Assembly (NCBI GenBank): GCA_963722905.1
Contig: CAVROT010000015.1
Coordinates: forward strand, 62,001-126,000
Origin: CAVROT01 sp963722905
Lineage (GTDB): Bacteria > Pseudomonadota > Alphaproteobacteria > Rhodobacterales > Rhodobacteraceae
Direction of reading: 5' to 3'
Length of the DNA stretch: 64,000 bases
How positions within the stretch are numbered: position 1 is the stretch's first letter; every line of letters begins with the position of its first letter. A model generated the notes under the pieces. The model saw only the letters and a program-made list of their open reading frames with translations, did not search any database and was not told the origin of the DNA. The translations under genes and the position numbers were made by a program. This document shows positions 44,113-52,732 of this stretch, one piece after another.

Positions 44113-45327
44113 ATGTCTGAACCCTGGCTTCACGTCGTCGGCATCGGCGAGGACGGGATGGACGGACTCCAGCCTGCCACCCGCGCCGTCGTGGAGGCGG
44201 CCGAGATCGTCGTCGGCGGCGACCGCCACCACCGCCTGTCCAATGCCGTGACCGCGCAACGCATCGCCTGGCCACACCCGTTCGACGCGCTCATCGATAC
44301 GCTGGCCGGCCTGCGCGGCCGCCGGGTCGTGGTGCTGGCCACCGGAGATCCCTTGTGGTTCTCGGTCGGCGCCCGCATCGGCCGCGCCCTGGGCCCGTCC
44401 TTCGCGGCGGGCGAGATCGTCTACCACCCGCAGCTCTCGGCCTTTCAGCTGGCCGCGGCGCGCATGGGCTGGAGCCTTGCCGATGTCGAGACGCTGACGG
44501 TGCACGGCCGTCCGGTCGAGCAGATGATCGCCTTCATTCAGCCCGCCGCACGCCTGCTGATCCTGACCACCGGCGCCGACACGCCCGGCCGCATCGCCGC
44601 CTTTCTCGGCGAACGCGGTTTCGGCCGGTCGCCGATGACGGTTCTGGCGGCGATGGGCGGCCCGGACGAGGCGCGCTACGACGCCACGGCCGAGACGTGG
44701 CATCACGACGTCCCCGCCTTCAACACCCTCGCGGTGGAGTGCGTCGCGGCGCCTGGCGCGGCTCTGGTCCCGCGCGTTCCGGGCCTTTCGGACGATCTCT
44801 TCGCCCACGACGGCACCATGACCAAGCGCGAGGTCCGCGCCGCCACCGTGGCCAAGCTGATGCCGATGCGCGGCGCGCTTCTGTGGGACGTGGGCACCGG
44901 CTGTGGGTCGGTCGCGGTCGAATGGATGCGCGCCGCCCGCTACGCCCGCGCCATCGGGATCGAGCCCCGCGCCGACCGCCGGGCGATGGCCGCCGCCAAC
45001 GCGCTGGCGCTGGGCACGCCGCGACTGGAGCTGATCGAGGGAACGGCGCCGGACGCGCTGGACGGGCTGGCGCCGCCCGACGCGATCTTCCTCGGCGGCG
45101 GCCTGTCGGACGCCGTCTTCGCCGCCGCATGGGAAGCGCTGAAGCCCTTGGGCCGGCTGGTCGCCAACGCCGTGACGCTGGAGTCGGAGGCGACCCTGAT
45201 CGCCCTCCACGCGGCGCATGGCGGCGACCTCGTTCGCCTCCAGATCCACCGGGTCGAAACGGTCGGCGCCTACCGCGGCTGGCGCCCCTCCATGCCGGTG
45301 GTGCAGTGGAGCCTCGTGAAGCGATGA
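44113..45327 (+). CDS. cobL: Precorrin-6Y C5,15-methyltransferase (decarboxylating)
   Basis: A 404-residue fusion of CbiE and CbiT activities. Residues 1-200 form the CbiE-type methyltransferase (LHVVGIGEDGMDGL, VVVLATGDPLWFSVGA, HPQLSAFQLAAARMGW). Residues 210-404 form the CbiT part, with HDGTMTKREVRAATVAKLMP and the SAM motif LLWDVGTGCGSVAVEWM near 260. It methylates C-5 and C-15 and removes the C-12 acetate carboxyl. It follows cobH by 15 bp. Confidence 0.94.
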   Translation: MSEPWLHVVGIGEDGMDGLQPATRAVVEAAEIVVGGDRHHRLSNAVTAQRIAWPHPFDALIDTLAGLRGRRVVVLATGDPLWFSVGARIGRALGPSFAAGEIVYHPQLSAFQLAAARMGWSLADVETLTVHGRPVEQMIAFIQPAARLLILTTGADTPGRIAAFLGERGFGRSPMTVLAAMGGPDEARYDATAETWHHDVPAFNTLAVECVAAPGAALVPRVPGLSDDLFAHDGTMTKREVRAATVAKLMPMRGALLWDVGTGCGSVAVEWMRAARYARAIGIEPRADRRAMAAANALALGTPRLELIEGTAPDALDGLAPPDAIFLGGGLSDAVFAAAWEALKPLGRLVANAVTLESEATLIALHAAHGGDLVRLQIHRVETVGAYRGWRPSMPVVQWSLVKR

Positions 45328-45521
45328 GGGGTGCGCATTCCCATGCGGCGTCGCCAGTCGGCCTCCCTCCGGCGCGGGACGAAGGCCGGCGCGTGGTGGT
45401 TTCCGGCGACGATCGGGGCATCGCGATAGAGCGTGTCCCGGCACCGCTGACTCCTGCTGCGGCGGGCGACGGCGACGTCGCAGCCGTCCCTCTATGCCGT
45501 CTCGCCGGACGGAACGGATGA
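45324..45521 (+). CDS. Small ORF between cobL and cobI
   Basis: A 65-residue ORF overlapping cobL by ATGA and cobI by 4 bp, spanning the only gap between them. It encodes SHAASPVGLPPARDEGRRVV ... ERVPAPLTPAAAGDGDVAAV. No domain is recognised. Coupling on both sides suggests translation, but coding signs are weak; it might be the rest of a lost gene, perhaps a cobE-like one. Confidence 0.45.
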   Translation: MRGAHSHAASPVGLPPARDEGRRVVVSGDDRGIAIERVPAPLTPAAAGDGDVAAVPLCRLAGRNG

Positions 45522-46222
45522 GCGGCACGCTGTACGGAGTCGGACTGGGACCGGGCGATCCCGAGCTGGTGACGCTGCGCGCGGCGCGGATCGTCAGGGC
45601 CTGTCCGGTCGTTGCCTATCCTGCACTGCCCGGCACGCCGTCCTTCGCGCGGGCCATCGCCGCCGACCTGATCGCGCCCGGCACGACGGAGATCGCGATG
45701 GAGGTGCCGATGTCGACCGACCGCGCCCCGGCGCAGGCCGCCTACGATGCCGGCGCCGCGCGCATCGCGGCCGAGCTGGACGCCGGGCGGGACGTTGCCT
45801 GTCTGTGCGAAGGCGATCCGTTCTTCTACGGATCCTTCATGTACCTCCATGCCCGCCTCGCGGACCGCCACGTTGTCGAGGTCGTGCCGGGCGTCACCTC
45901 GTTGACCGCCTGCGCCGCACGGGCCGGCCGGCCGCTGGCCGCGCGGGACGAACGCCTCGCCGTGTTGCCGGCCACCCTCCCAGAGGCCGAGCTGGCCGAG
46001 GCGATGCGGTCGGCGTCGAACGTCGCGGTGATGAAGGTGGGGCGCCATCTGCCGAAAGTCAGGCGCGTCGCGGCGGCGCTGGGCGTCGCCGACCGCGCCG
46101 TCTACGTTGCGCGCGCGACGCTCACCGACGAGGTGGTCTGCCCGCTGGCGGAGGCGCCGGAGGGAGCGGCGCCCTATTTCTCGATGGTGATCGTGACGGC
46201 GGGGGCGGACCCTTGGCTGTGA
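45518..46222 (+). CDS. cobI: Precorrin-2 C20-methyltransferase
   Basis: A 234-residue SAM-dependent methyltransferase. LYGVGLGPGDPELVTLRAAR, VVAYPALPGTPSFARAIAAD, CLCEGDPFFYGSFMYLHARL, EVVPGVTSLTACAARAGRPL and a late MKVGRHLPKVRRVAA are typical of CobI/CbiL. It makes precorrin-3A. The ATG is within the TGATGA-like overlap with the small ORF, and the stop overlaps the next gene. Confidence 0.93.
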   Translation: MSGTLYGVGLGPGDPELVTLRAARIVRACPVVAYPALPGTPSFARAIAADLIAPGTTEIAMEVPMSTDRAPAQAAYDAGAARIAAELDAGRDVACLCEGDPFFYGSFMYLHARLADRHVVEVVPGVTSLTACAARAGRPLAARDERLAVLPATLPEAELAEAMRSASNVAVMKVGRHLPKVRRVAAALGVADRAVYVARATLTDEVVCPLAEAPEGAAPYFSMVIVTAGADPWL

Positions 46223-48018
46223 CCCCGGCCGTGATCTGCCTGACGCAGACCGGCGCCGCCATCGCCCGGACCGTGGCCGATGCGCTGGGTGCGCCGCTGC
46301 ATGGTCGTGCTGGAAGGGTCGGGGCCGCGGACGCATGGTTCGACGACACGACCGACCACGTGCGCGACCTCTTCGCGGCGGGCGTGCCGGTGATCGGCGT
46401 CTGCGCGGGCGGCATCCTGATCCGCGCGGTGGCGCCCCTTCTGACGGACAAGCGGGCGGAGCCGCCCGTCGTCGCCGTGGCCGAGGACGGATCGGTCGCG
46501 GTGCCGCTGCTGGGCGGGCATCGCGGCGCCAACGCGCTGGCCCGGAGGATCGCCGCCGTCCTGGGCGGGACCGCCGCCGTCACGACGGCGGGCGACCTCG
46601 CCTTCGGTCTGGCGGACGGCGCCGCGCTGGACGCCCCGCCGGAGGGCTGGATACTGGCCGACACCGGCGCCGCGGGGCCGGCCATGGCGGCGCTGCTGGC
46701 GGGCGGCGGCGCGCGGGTCGAGGGCGACGCGGCCGGCCTCGCGGGTTGGCTGGACGGTCTGCCGCGGGGCGATGCCGTGAGGATCGCCTGCACGACGGGA
46801 CCGGTCCCTGTCGACGCCGCGCTGGTCTACCACCCGCGGCGCGTCACGCTGGGCGTCGGGGCGTCGCGCGATTGCCCGCCCGCCGAGATGATCGCGCTGG
46901 TGGACGGTCTGCTGGCGGACGCGGGGCTGGCGCCGGGGGCCCTGCGCGGCATCTTTACCGCCGACATAAAGGCAGACGAAGCCGCGGTGCTGGCGCTGGC
47001 CGACCATCTGGGCCAGCCGGTCCGGCTGTTCTCGCCGGCGGAACTGGAGGTCGCGACACCGCGCACGCAAAACCCCTCGGACGTGGTATTTGCCGAGACG
47101 GGCACCCATGGCGTGGCCGAGAACGCCGCCCTGCTGGGGGCGGGGGAGGCGGGCACGCTGCGGCACACCAAGCGCAAGTCGGCCATGGCAACGGCCGCGC
47201 TGGCATTGGCACCCGGGCCCATCGTCGATCTAGCCGGCCGCCGCCGGGGTCGGGTAAGCGTCGTCGGGATCGGCCCCGGCCAGGCGGCGTGGCGGACGCC
47301 CGAGGCCTCGCGCCTTGTGGCGGAGGCGGACGAACTGGTGGGCTACGGTCTCTATCTCGACCTGCTGGGCCCGCTTGCCTCCGGCAAACCGCGCGCCGAT
47401 TTTCCGCTGGGAGGCGAGACGGAGCGGTGCCGGCACGCGCTGGAACGGGCGGGCACGGGGCTGGACGTGGCGCTGGTCTGCTCGGGCGACGCGGGTATCT
47501 ACGCCATGGCGTCGCTGGTGTTCGAGCTGCTGGATCGCGATGGGGACCTCAGCGGTGCCGCGCGGCGGGTGGAGGTCATCGTGGCCCCGGGCGTCAGCGC
47601 GCTGCAGGCCGCGGCCGCCCGCGCCGGAGCGCCGCTGGGGCACGACTTCTGCGCCATCTCGCTGTCCGATCTGCTGACCCCGCGGGCCGACATCCTGGAA
47701 CGGGTCCGGGCGGCGGCGACGGGCGATTTCGTGGTGGCGTTCTATAACCCCGTGTCGCGCCGGCGGCGCGACCTGCTGGGCCTTGCGCGCGAAATCCTGC
47801 TGGCGCGGCGGCCGCCTGAAACGCCGGTGCTTCTGGCCACGTCGCTGGGCCGACCGGACGAGGCGCTGCGCTATCGCCGGCTCGACGCGCTGGATGCGGA
47901 AGAGGTCGACATGCTGACGGTGGTGCTGGTGGGGTCGTCCCAGTCCCGCCTGCTGGCGCGGGGCTGCGGCCCGCGGCTCTACACGCCGCGTGGCTACGCC
48001 GCGAAGCCGGTCACGTGA
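46219..48018 (+). CDS. cobJ: CbiG-CobJ fusion
   Basis: A 599-residue two-domain protein. The first 330 residues are CbiG-like (VPVIGVCAGGILIRAVAPLL, VPLLGGHRGANALARRIA, LGVGASRDCPPAEMIALVDG, FTADIKADEAAVLALADHL), and residues 340-599 are precorrin-3B C17-methyltransferase (VSVVGIGPGQAAWRTPEASR, VGYGLYLDLLGPL, VCSGDAGIYAMASLVFEL, DFVVAFYNPVSRRRRD). Such fusions occur in Rhodobacterales; in the aerobic route CbiG opens a lactone in some organisms. GTG start overlaps cobI. Confidence 0.92.
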   Translation: MTPAVICLTQTGAAIARTVADALGAPLHGRAGRVGAADAWFDDTTDHVRDLFAAGVPVIGVCAGGILIRAVAPLLTDKRAEPPVVAVAEDGSVAVPLLGGHRGANALARRIAAVLGGTAAVTTAGDLAFGLADGAALDAPPEGWILADTGAAGPAMAALLAGGGARVEGDAAGLAGWLDGLPRGDAVRIACTTGPVPVDAALVYHPRRVTLGVGASRDCPPAEMIALVDGLLADAGLAPGALRGIFTADIKADEAAVLALADHLGQPVRLFSPAELEVATPRTQNPSDVVFAETGTHGVAENAALLGAGEAGTLRHTKRKSAMATAALALAPGPIVDLAGRRRGRVSVVGIGPGQAAWRTPEASRLVAEADELVGYGLYLDLLGPLASGKPRADFPLGGETERCRHALERAGTGLDVALVCSGDAGIYAMASLVFELLDRDGDLSGAARRVEVIVAPGVSALQAAAARAGAPLGHDFCAISLSDLLTPRADILERVRAAATGDFVVAFYNPVSRRRRDLLGLAREILLARRPPETPVLLATSLGRPDEALRYRRLDALDAEEVDMLTVVLVGSSQSRLLARGCGPRLYTPRGYAAKPVT

Positions 48019-48107
48019 CCGAACGGAGCGGGCTGCGCCCGCGCGCGATGTTCAGGGGCGCCTGTGGCAGCGTCGGGCACGGCGGCCGGCCGGGTGCGGA
48101 TGTCGGT

Positions 48108-48146
48108 GGCGGACCCTCCGGGGGGAGTATTTCAGACAGGATGAAG
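48108..48146 (+). repeat. Dispersed 39-nt repeat, copy R2
   Basis: ggcggaccctccgggggg, then agtattt, then cagacaggatgaag. It ends right before the gggagcggc leader of cobM, so its tail is next to the ribosome site. Confidence 0.7.
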
Positions 48147-48154
48147 GGAGCGGC

Positions 48155-48925
48155 ATGACGGTTCATTTCGTGGGCGCGGGGCCGGGGGATCCCGAATTGC
48201 TGACGTTGAAGGCGCAGCGCATCATCGCGGCCTGCCCGGTCTGCCTCTACGCGGGGTCGCTGGTGCCGGCAGCTGTCGTTGCGGGGGCACCCGCCGGCGC
48301 GCTGGTGCGCGACACCGCCACGATGACGCTGGACGAGACGCATGCGGCGATCATGGCGGCCCACGGCCGCGGCGAGGATGTGGCGCGGGTGCATTCGGGG
48401 GACCCGTCGCTCTACGGCGCCATCGCGGAGCAGATAAGGCGGCTGGAGGCGGACGGAATCGACTATGCCATCGTGCCGGGCGTGCCCGCCTATGCCGCCG
48501 CCGCCGCGGCGATGGGGCGTGAGCTGACAATTCCCGGTATCGCGCAGTCCATCGTACTGACGCGCGTATCGATGAAGTCGACGGACATGCCGCCCGGCGA
48601 GACCCTGGAGGGGTTCGCGGCCACCGGCGCCACGTTGGCGATCCATCTCGGTATCCGGGCGTTGCGCGATATCGAACGGCGTCTGGTGCCGTTCTACGGT
48701 GCAGATTGTCCGGTCGTGGTGGCCTACCGCGTGGGCTGGCCCGACCAGACGTTCATCCGCGGCACGCTGAACGACATCCGCGGCCGCGTCAGGGAGGCGA
48801 AGATCACGCGCACCGCGCTGATTTTCGTGGGTCCCGCGCTAGGGGACACGACCGGCTTCGCCGATAGCGCTCTCTACGACCCCGCAATGCCGCATGTGTT
48901 GCGGCCGAGGGCGACACCGCACTGA
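48155..48925 (+). CDS. cobM: Precorrin-4 C11-methyltransferase
   Basis: A 256-residue SAM methyltransferase: VHFVGAGPGDPELLTLKAQR, CPVCLYAGSLVPAAVVA, VARVHSGDPSLYGAIAEQIR, VPGVPAYAAAAAAMGRELTI and PVVVAYRVGWPDQTFIRGTL. It methylates C-11 to give precorrin-5. It is separated from the fusion gene by 136 bp that contain repeat R2. A strong hairpin follows, so it is probably the last gene of the operon. Confidence 0.94.
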   Translation: MTVHFVGAGPGDPELLTLKAQRIIAACPVCLYAGSLVPAAVVAGAPAGALVRDTATMTLDETHAAIMAAHGRGEDVARVHSGDPSLYGAIAEQIRRLEADGIDYAIVPGVPAYAAAAAAMGRELTIPGIAQSIVLTRVSMKSTDMPPGETLEGFAATGATLAIHLGIRALRDIERRLVPFYGADCPVVVAYRVGWPDQTFIRGTLNDIRGRVREAKITRTALIFVGPALGDTTGFADSALYDPAMPHVLRPRATPH

Positions 48926-48963
48926 TCCGGCCGCCCGGCGCGGGCCGGGCGGCGGCCCGGATC
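48924..48963 (+). terminator. Strong GC hairpin after cobM
   Basis: Inner stem CCGCCCGGC/GCCGGGCGG with a 4-nt loop and an outer GATCCGG/CCGGATC arm, starting within the cobM stop. No T-run follows, so it may act as a factor-assisted stop or protect the 3' end. Confidence 0.5.
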
Positions 48964-49041
48964 GGCGTGCGGACGAACGTCGGACCTGGGTTTCCAGATA
49001 TCCTCGCCGAAGGCATCCGACCCTGCCGCATGCGCGACGGC

Positions 49042-50298
49042 TCAGGCAGCGCGCCGCCGTCCGCCGCCGCCGCCGCGGCGTCTCTGCCCGCTCCCGCCGG
49101 GACTTGTACCGCCCCCCTGAGCCCTCCGTCCGCCGCCGCCGCCGCGGCCCTGACGCTCGGGCTTGACCGGCGTGAATGGCGTGCCGGAGGCTACGGGGAT
49201 CGTGGTCTTCATGGCCTTCTCGATGTCGCGCAGGTCGTACATTTCGTCGGCCGCGCAGAAGGCGACGGCCTGGCCATCGGCACCGGCGCGCGCAGTGCGG
49301 CCGATTCGGTGGACGTAGTTCTCGGGCACGTTGGGAAGTTCGTAGTTGTAGACGTACTCGACGCCCGGGATGTCGATGCCCCGCGCGGCGACGTCGGTGG
49401 CGACCAGCACCTCGATGCTGCCGTCCTTGAACCCCGCAATGGCGCGGTCGCGCTGGCCCTGGCTCTTGTTGCCGTGGATCGAGGCGGCATTGATGCCGCG
49501 CGCGACCAGCGTCTTCATCAGCTTCTCGGACCCGTGCTTGGTGCGGCCGAAGACCAGGGCGCGGTCGCCGGGGTGCTTTTTCAGCATGGTCGTCAGCAGA
49601 TCCAGCTTGCCCTCCTTCGGGACGAAATGGACCTCCTGCGTCACCTTGTCGGCCGCCTTGCCGGGGGGGGCCACCTGCACGCGCACTGGATCGACCAGAT
49701 AGGCGGATGCGATCTCTGCCATCAGCTTGGGCATCGTCGCAGAGAACAGCATCGTCTGGCGGTCCTTGGCCAGAAGGGGTGCGATCCGCCGCAGGGCGTG
49801 GATGAAGCCCATGTCGAGCATCTGGTCGGCCTCGTCGAGGACGAGGAACCGCGTCTCGTCCAGCCGGACGGCGCGGCGGTCCAGCAGGTCGATCAGGCGG
49901 CCCGGCGTCGCGACCAGAAGGTCGGTGCCGCGCTCCAGCCGGTTGATCTGGCGGTTGATCGACATGCCGCCGACGACGATGGCGACGCTCAGGTGGCTGC
50001 CGCCCGCGTAGTCGCGCAGGTTGTCGGCGATCTGGTTGGCCAGCTCGCGCGTGGGGGCGAGGATCAGCGCGCGGGCGGTCTTGGGCGCGGGCTTGGTCCC
50101 CGCTCCGGTCAGCGCGTGGATCAGGGGCAGGCCGAAGGCCGCCGTCTTGCCGGTACCGGTCTGGGCAAGGCCCATGACGTCGCGGCCGTTCATCGCGTGC
50201 GGGATGGCCTGCGTCTGGATCGGGGTGGGATCGGTGATGCCCTGTTCGGCGAGGCGCGCCACGAGTTTGGGCGAGAGGCCCAGCATGTCGAAGTCCAT
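49042..50298 (-). CDS. DEAD-box RNA helicase
   Basis: A 418-residue ATP-dependent RNA helicase. Motifs in order: GITDPTPIQTQAIPHAM (Q motif), AQTGTGKTAAFGLPL (I), APTRELANQIADNL, VATPGRLIDLLD, VLDEADQMLDMGF (II), LFSATMPKL (III), ALVFGRTKHGSEKL, VATDVAARGIDIPGVEYVYN and YVHRIGRTARAG (VI). The C-terminus from about 375 is Gly/Arg-rich, a likely RNA-binding tail; it resembles RhlE. Probably in ribosome assembly or RNA decay. Confidence 0.93.
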   Translation of the reverse strand: MDFDMLGLSPKLVARLAEQGITDPTPIQTQAIPHAMNGRDVMGLAQTGTGKTAAFGLPLIHALTGAGTKPAPKTARALILAPTRELANQIADNLRDYAGGSHLSVAIVVGGMSINRQINRLERGTDLLVATPGRLIDLLDRRAVRLDETRFLVLDEADQMLDMGFIHALRRIAPLLAKDRQTMLFSATMPKLMAEIASAYLVDPVRVQVAPPGKAADKVTQEVHFVPKEGKLDLLTTMLKKHPGDRALVFGRTKHGSEKLMKTLVARGINAASIHGNKSQGQRDRAIAGFKDGSIEVLVATDVAARGIDIPGVEYVYNYELPNVPENYVHRIGRTARAGADGQAVAFCAADEMYDLRDIEKAMKTTIPVASGTPFTPVKPERQGRGGGGGRRAQGGGTSPGGSGQRRRGGGGGRRRAA

Positions 50299-50784
50299 GG
50301 ATATCCTTTGCGGCGGCCGGAAGGGCGCGCCGACGTCTTGGCGGCCCGGCGAATTGCACGGGCGGCAGGGGTTGCGCCGCAGCCTGACACCGGAGCGGGA
50401 TAGCACCGGCGCCGTCGTGGCGCGCGCCTCCCCGCGTGATCTGGGAAACCTTCGCCGCCCCTCGGGACTGGCCGCCGCCCCCGGTCGGAGGCACGCGGCC
50501 CTCTGCTCACGCGGCAGGGAACGGCTGGGAGGCAGATGGGGTGTCGCGTCCTCCAAGTCAAGCGCCGCGTTGACAGCGCGCTTCCCCTCGGGCCATCCAC
50601 GCCGCACCGGTCCCTCCGGCGCTACGACCGTCACCGTCAACGATCATGCAGCGTCCGGCAGCGGACGCGCGCCACCTTGAGGATCACCCATGGCGCCGTC
50701 CCTGCCGAGTCCTCAACGCGCCGCGTCGCGCGTTCTTTACATTGCGCATTTCAGAATGGCGGCTCCCCAGCGGAGGGCAGCAAC
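50299..50784. other. Intergenic between divergent helicase and chrA
   Basis: About 490 bp with promoters for both genes. A TTGACA-like ttgaca lies at 50570, but no good -10 partner was seen. No gene found. Confidence 0.4.
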
Positions 50785-52080
50785 ATGAGCGTGGCCGCAG
50801 CACCGCCATCGCATCCGCCGCACCCGTCACGGGCGGAGGCGGCGCGGGTCTTCGCGTGGATCGGGCTTCTGTCCTTCGGCGGGCCGGCGGCGCAGATCGG
50901 GCTCATGCACCGGATGCTGGTGGACGAGACGGGGTGGCTTTCCGAGCGGCGGTTCCTGAATGCGCTGGGGTTCTGCATGTTCCTGCCGGGTCCCGAGGCG
51001 ATGCAGCTGGCTACCTACGCCGGCTGGCGTCTGCACGGCGTGGCGGGGGGCCTCGTCGCCGGGCTGCTCTTCGTGCTGCCGGGCGCGGCGGTCATGCTGG
51101 CGCTGGCCTGGGGCTATGCCGTCTGGGGCGGCGTTCCGGCCGTCGACGCGCTTTTCCTCGGGGTCAAGGCGGCGGTGCTGGTCATCGTGGTCGAGGCGCT
51201 GCTGCGCGTCGCCCGGCGGGCGCTGAAAGGGCCGTTGCCCTGGGCCATCGCCGTCGCGGCCTTCGTCGGCATCTTCTTTCTGGGGCTGCCGTTCCCAGCC
51301 ATCGTGGCCCTCGCCGCCCTGACGGGCGCGGTGGCGCTACCCGGCAGCGGCGGCGCAGCGGCGCCGCCGGGCGTGCCATGGCGTCGCACGGCGCGGACCG
51401 TGGCTGTCTGGCTGGCGGTGTGGCTGGTGCCGCTGGCGCTGGTCGGCCCGGCGACGGGCGTGCCGCTGCTGGCCGAGATCGGGGCGTTCTTCGCGCAGCT
51501 GGCCGTCGTCACGTTCGGCGGGGCCTACGCGGTGCTGGCCTGGATGGCGCAGGATGCGGTGACGGCGCAGGGCTGGCTCTCGGCGGGCGAAATGATGGAC
51601 GGGCTGGGCCTGGCCGAGACGACGCCTGGTCCGCTGATCCTGGTAACGCAATTCGTCGGCTTCATGGCCGCGTTCCGCGAGGGCGGGGCCGGGCTGGCGC
51701 TGGCGGCGGCGGCGGTGACGCTCTGGGCGACGTTCGCGCCCTGCTTTCTGTGGATCTTCGCCGGCGCCCCCTATGTCGACTGGATCTCGGGGCAGCGGCG
51801 GCTGTCGGCCGCACTAGCCGGGATCACCGCGGCCGTGGTCGGGGTCATCGGCAATCTGGCGTTGTGGTTCGCCCTGCATGTCGCCTTCGGCACCGTCACC
51901 CGGCGCGAGGCGGGGCCGCTTGTGCTGTGGACGCCCGACCTCGCGACGCTGGACTGGCGCGTCGTGGTGCTGGCATCGCTTGCGGGCGTGCTTCTCCTGC
52001 GGCGGCACTGGAGCGTCGCCGCGGTGCTCGCGGTATCGGCGGCGGGCGGCTGGGCGCTGGTCGGCGTCACGGCCGGCTGA
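50785..52080 (+). CDS. chrA: Chromate transporter, two-domain ChrA
   Basis: A 431-residue membrane protein of the CHR family with two homologous halves. First half: ARVFAWIGLLSFGGPAAQIG, RRFLNALGFCMFLPGPEAMQ LA, GLLFVLPGAAVMLAL. Second half: FFAQLAVVTFGGAYAVLAWM, GLGLAETTPGPLILVTQFVG. FGGP...PGPEAMQ and FGGAYA...TPGPL are the paired signatures. It exports chromate in exchange or by proton force; some members transport other anions. A ggaggg site precedes the ATG. Confidence 0.92.
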   Translation: MSVAAAPPSHPPHPSRAEAARVFAWIGLLSFGGPAAQIGLMHRMLVDETGWLSERRFLNALGFCMFLPGPEAMQLATYAGWRLHGVAGGLVAGLLFVLPGAAVMLALAWGYAVWGGVPAVDALFLGVKAAVLVIVVEALLRVARRALKGPLPWAIAVAAFVGIFFLGLPFPAIVALAALTGAVALPGSGGAAAPPGVPWRRTARTVAVWLAVWLVPLALVGPATGVPLLAEIGAFFAQLAVVTFGGAYAVLAWMAQDAVTAQGWLSAGEMMDGLGLAETTPGPLILVTQFVGFMAAFREGGAGLALAAAAVTLWATFAPCFLWIFAGAPYVDWISGQRRLSAALAGITAAVVGVIGNLALWFALHVAFGTVTRREAGPLVLWTPDLATLDWRVVVLASLAGVLLLRRHWSVAAVLAVSAAGGWALVGVTAG

Positions 52081-52128
52081 GGCGCCGCCGGGACCGCCAT
52101 TCGCCCGGCATGGCGCGGGCGACGCCGA

Positions 52129-52560
52129 TCACATCGCCCGGTCCAGTCGCGTGGCGAGGTGGATGTGCGTCTCGGTCGCGGTGACGCCGTCGATGGCGCC
52201 GATGGCGTCCAGCGCGTCGTCCAGCGTCTGGGTCGTGTCGCCGGCAACCTGCACGATCAGGCTGTGGGTGCCGGCGGTGGTATGGATGATCTCGACCGCT
52301 GCCTGCGCCCGCAGGGCGGCAACGACGCCGGCCGTTGCGCGCGACAGGACCGCCACCAGAACGGTCGCCCGGACCCGCCGCACGGCGGCCGCCTGTCCCA
52401 GCTTGACCGTGTAGCCCGCGATGACGCCGGTCCGCTCCAGCCGTTCGATCCGCGCCTGTATGGTCGAACGCGCCGTCTTGAACCGGCGCCCCAGGCGCGC
52501 GGTCGAGATCGAGCTGTCGGCGGCGAGCGCCGCGAGGATCCGCTGATCGAGTTCGTCCAT
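52129..52560 (-). CDS. Lrp/AsnC family transcriptional regulator
   Basis: A 143-residue regulator: MDELDQRILAALAADSSIST at the winged HTH, FKTARSTIQARIERLERTGVIAGYTVKL, and an AsnC ligand domain with HTTAGTHSLIVQVAGDT. It is divergent from the PLP decarboxylase gene 172 bp away, so it probably controls that gene in response to an amino acid such as lysine or ornithine. This is inference from position. Confidence 0.9.
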   Translation of the reverse strand: MDELDQRILAALAADSSISTARLGRRFKTARSTIQARIERLERTGVIAGYTVKLGQAAAVRRVRATVLVAVLSRATAGVVAALRAQAAVEIIHTTAGTHSLIVQVAGDTTQTLDDALDAIGAIDGVTATETHIHLATRLDRAM

Positions 52561-52732
52561 GCTCTTCTTGTCGATGTGCCGGCTATTACTGTCAATACGA
52601 CGACGGATCCGTACGCTTCGCTTCTTTTCGCCGACGGAACACCGCCGCATATGGGCGCCATGAAACGGGTCGTCGGGACCCATGAGTTGCCGGGGCACCC
52701 TGCGGTCCCGCGATGGATTTGGAGACGGAACC

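Noticed and set aside
42955..45528. 857-codon minus-strand ORF
   Set aside because: Antisense of cobH, cobL and part of cbiX, which are clear genes.
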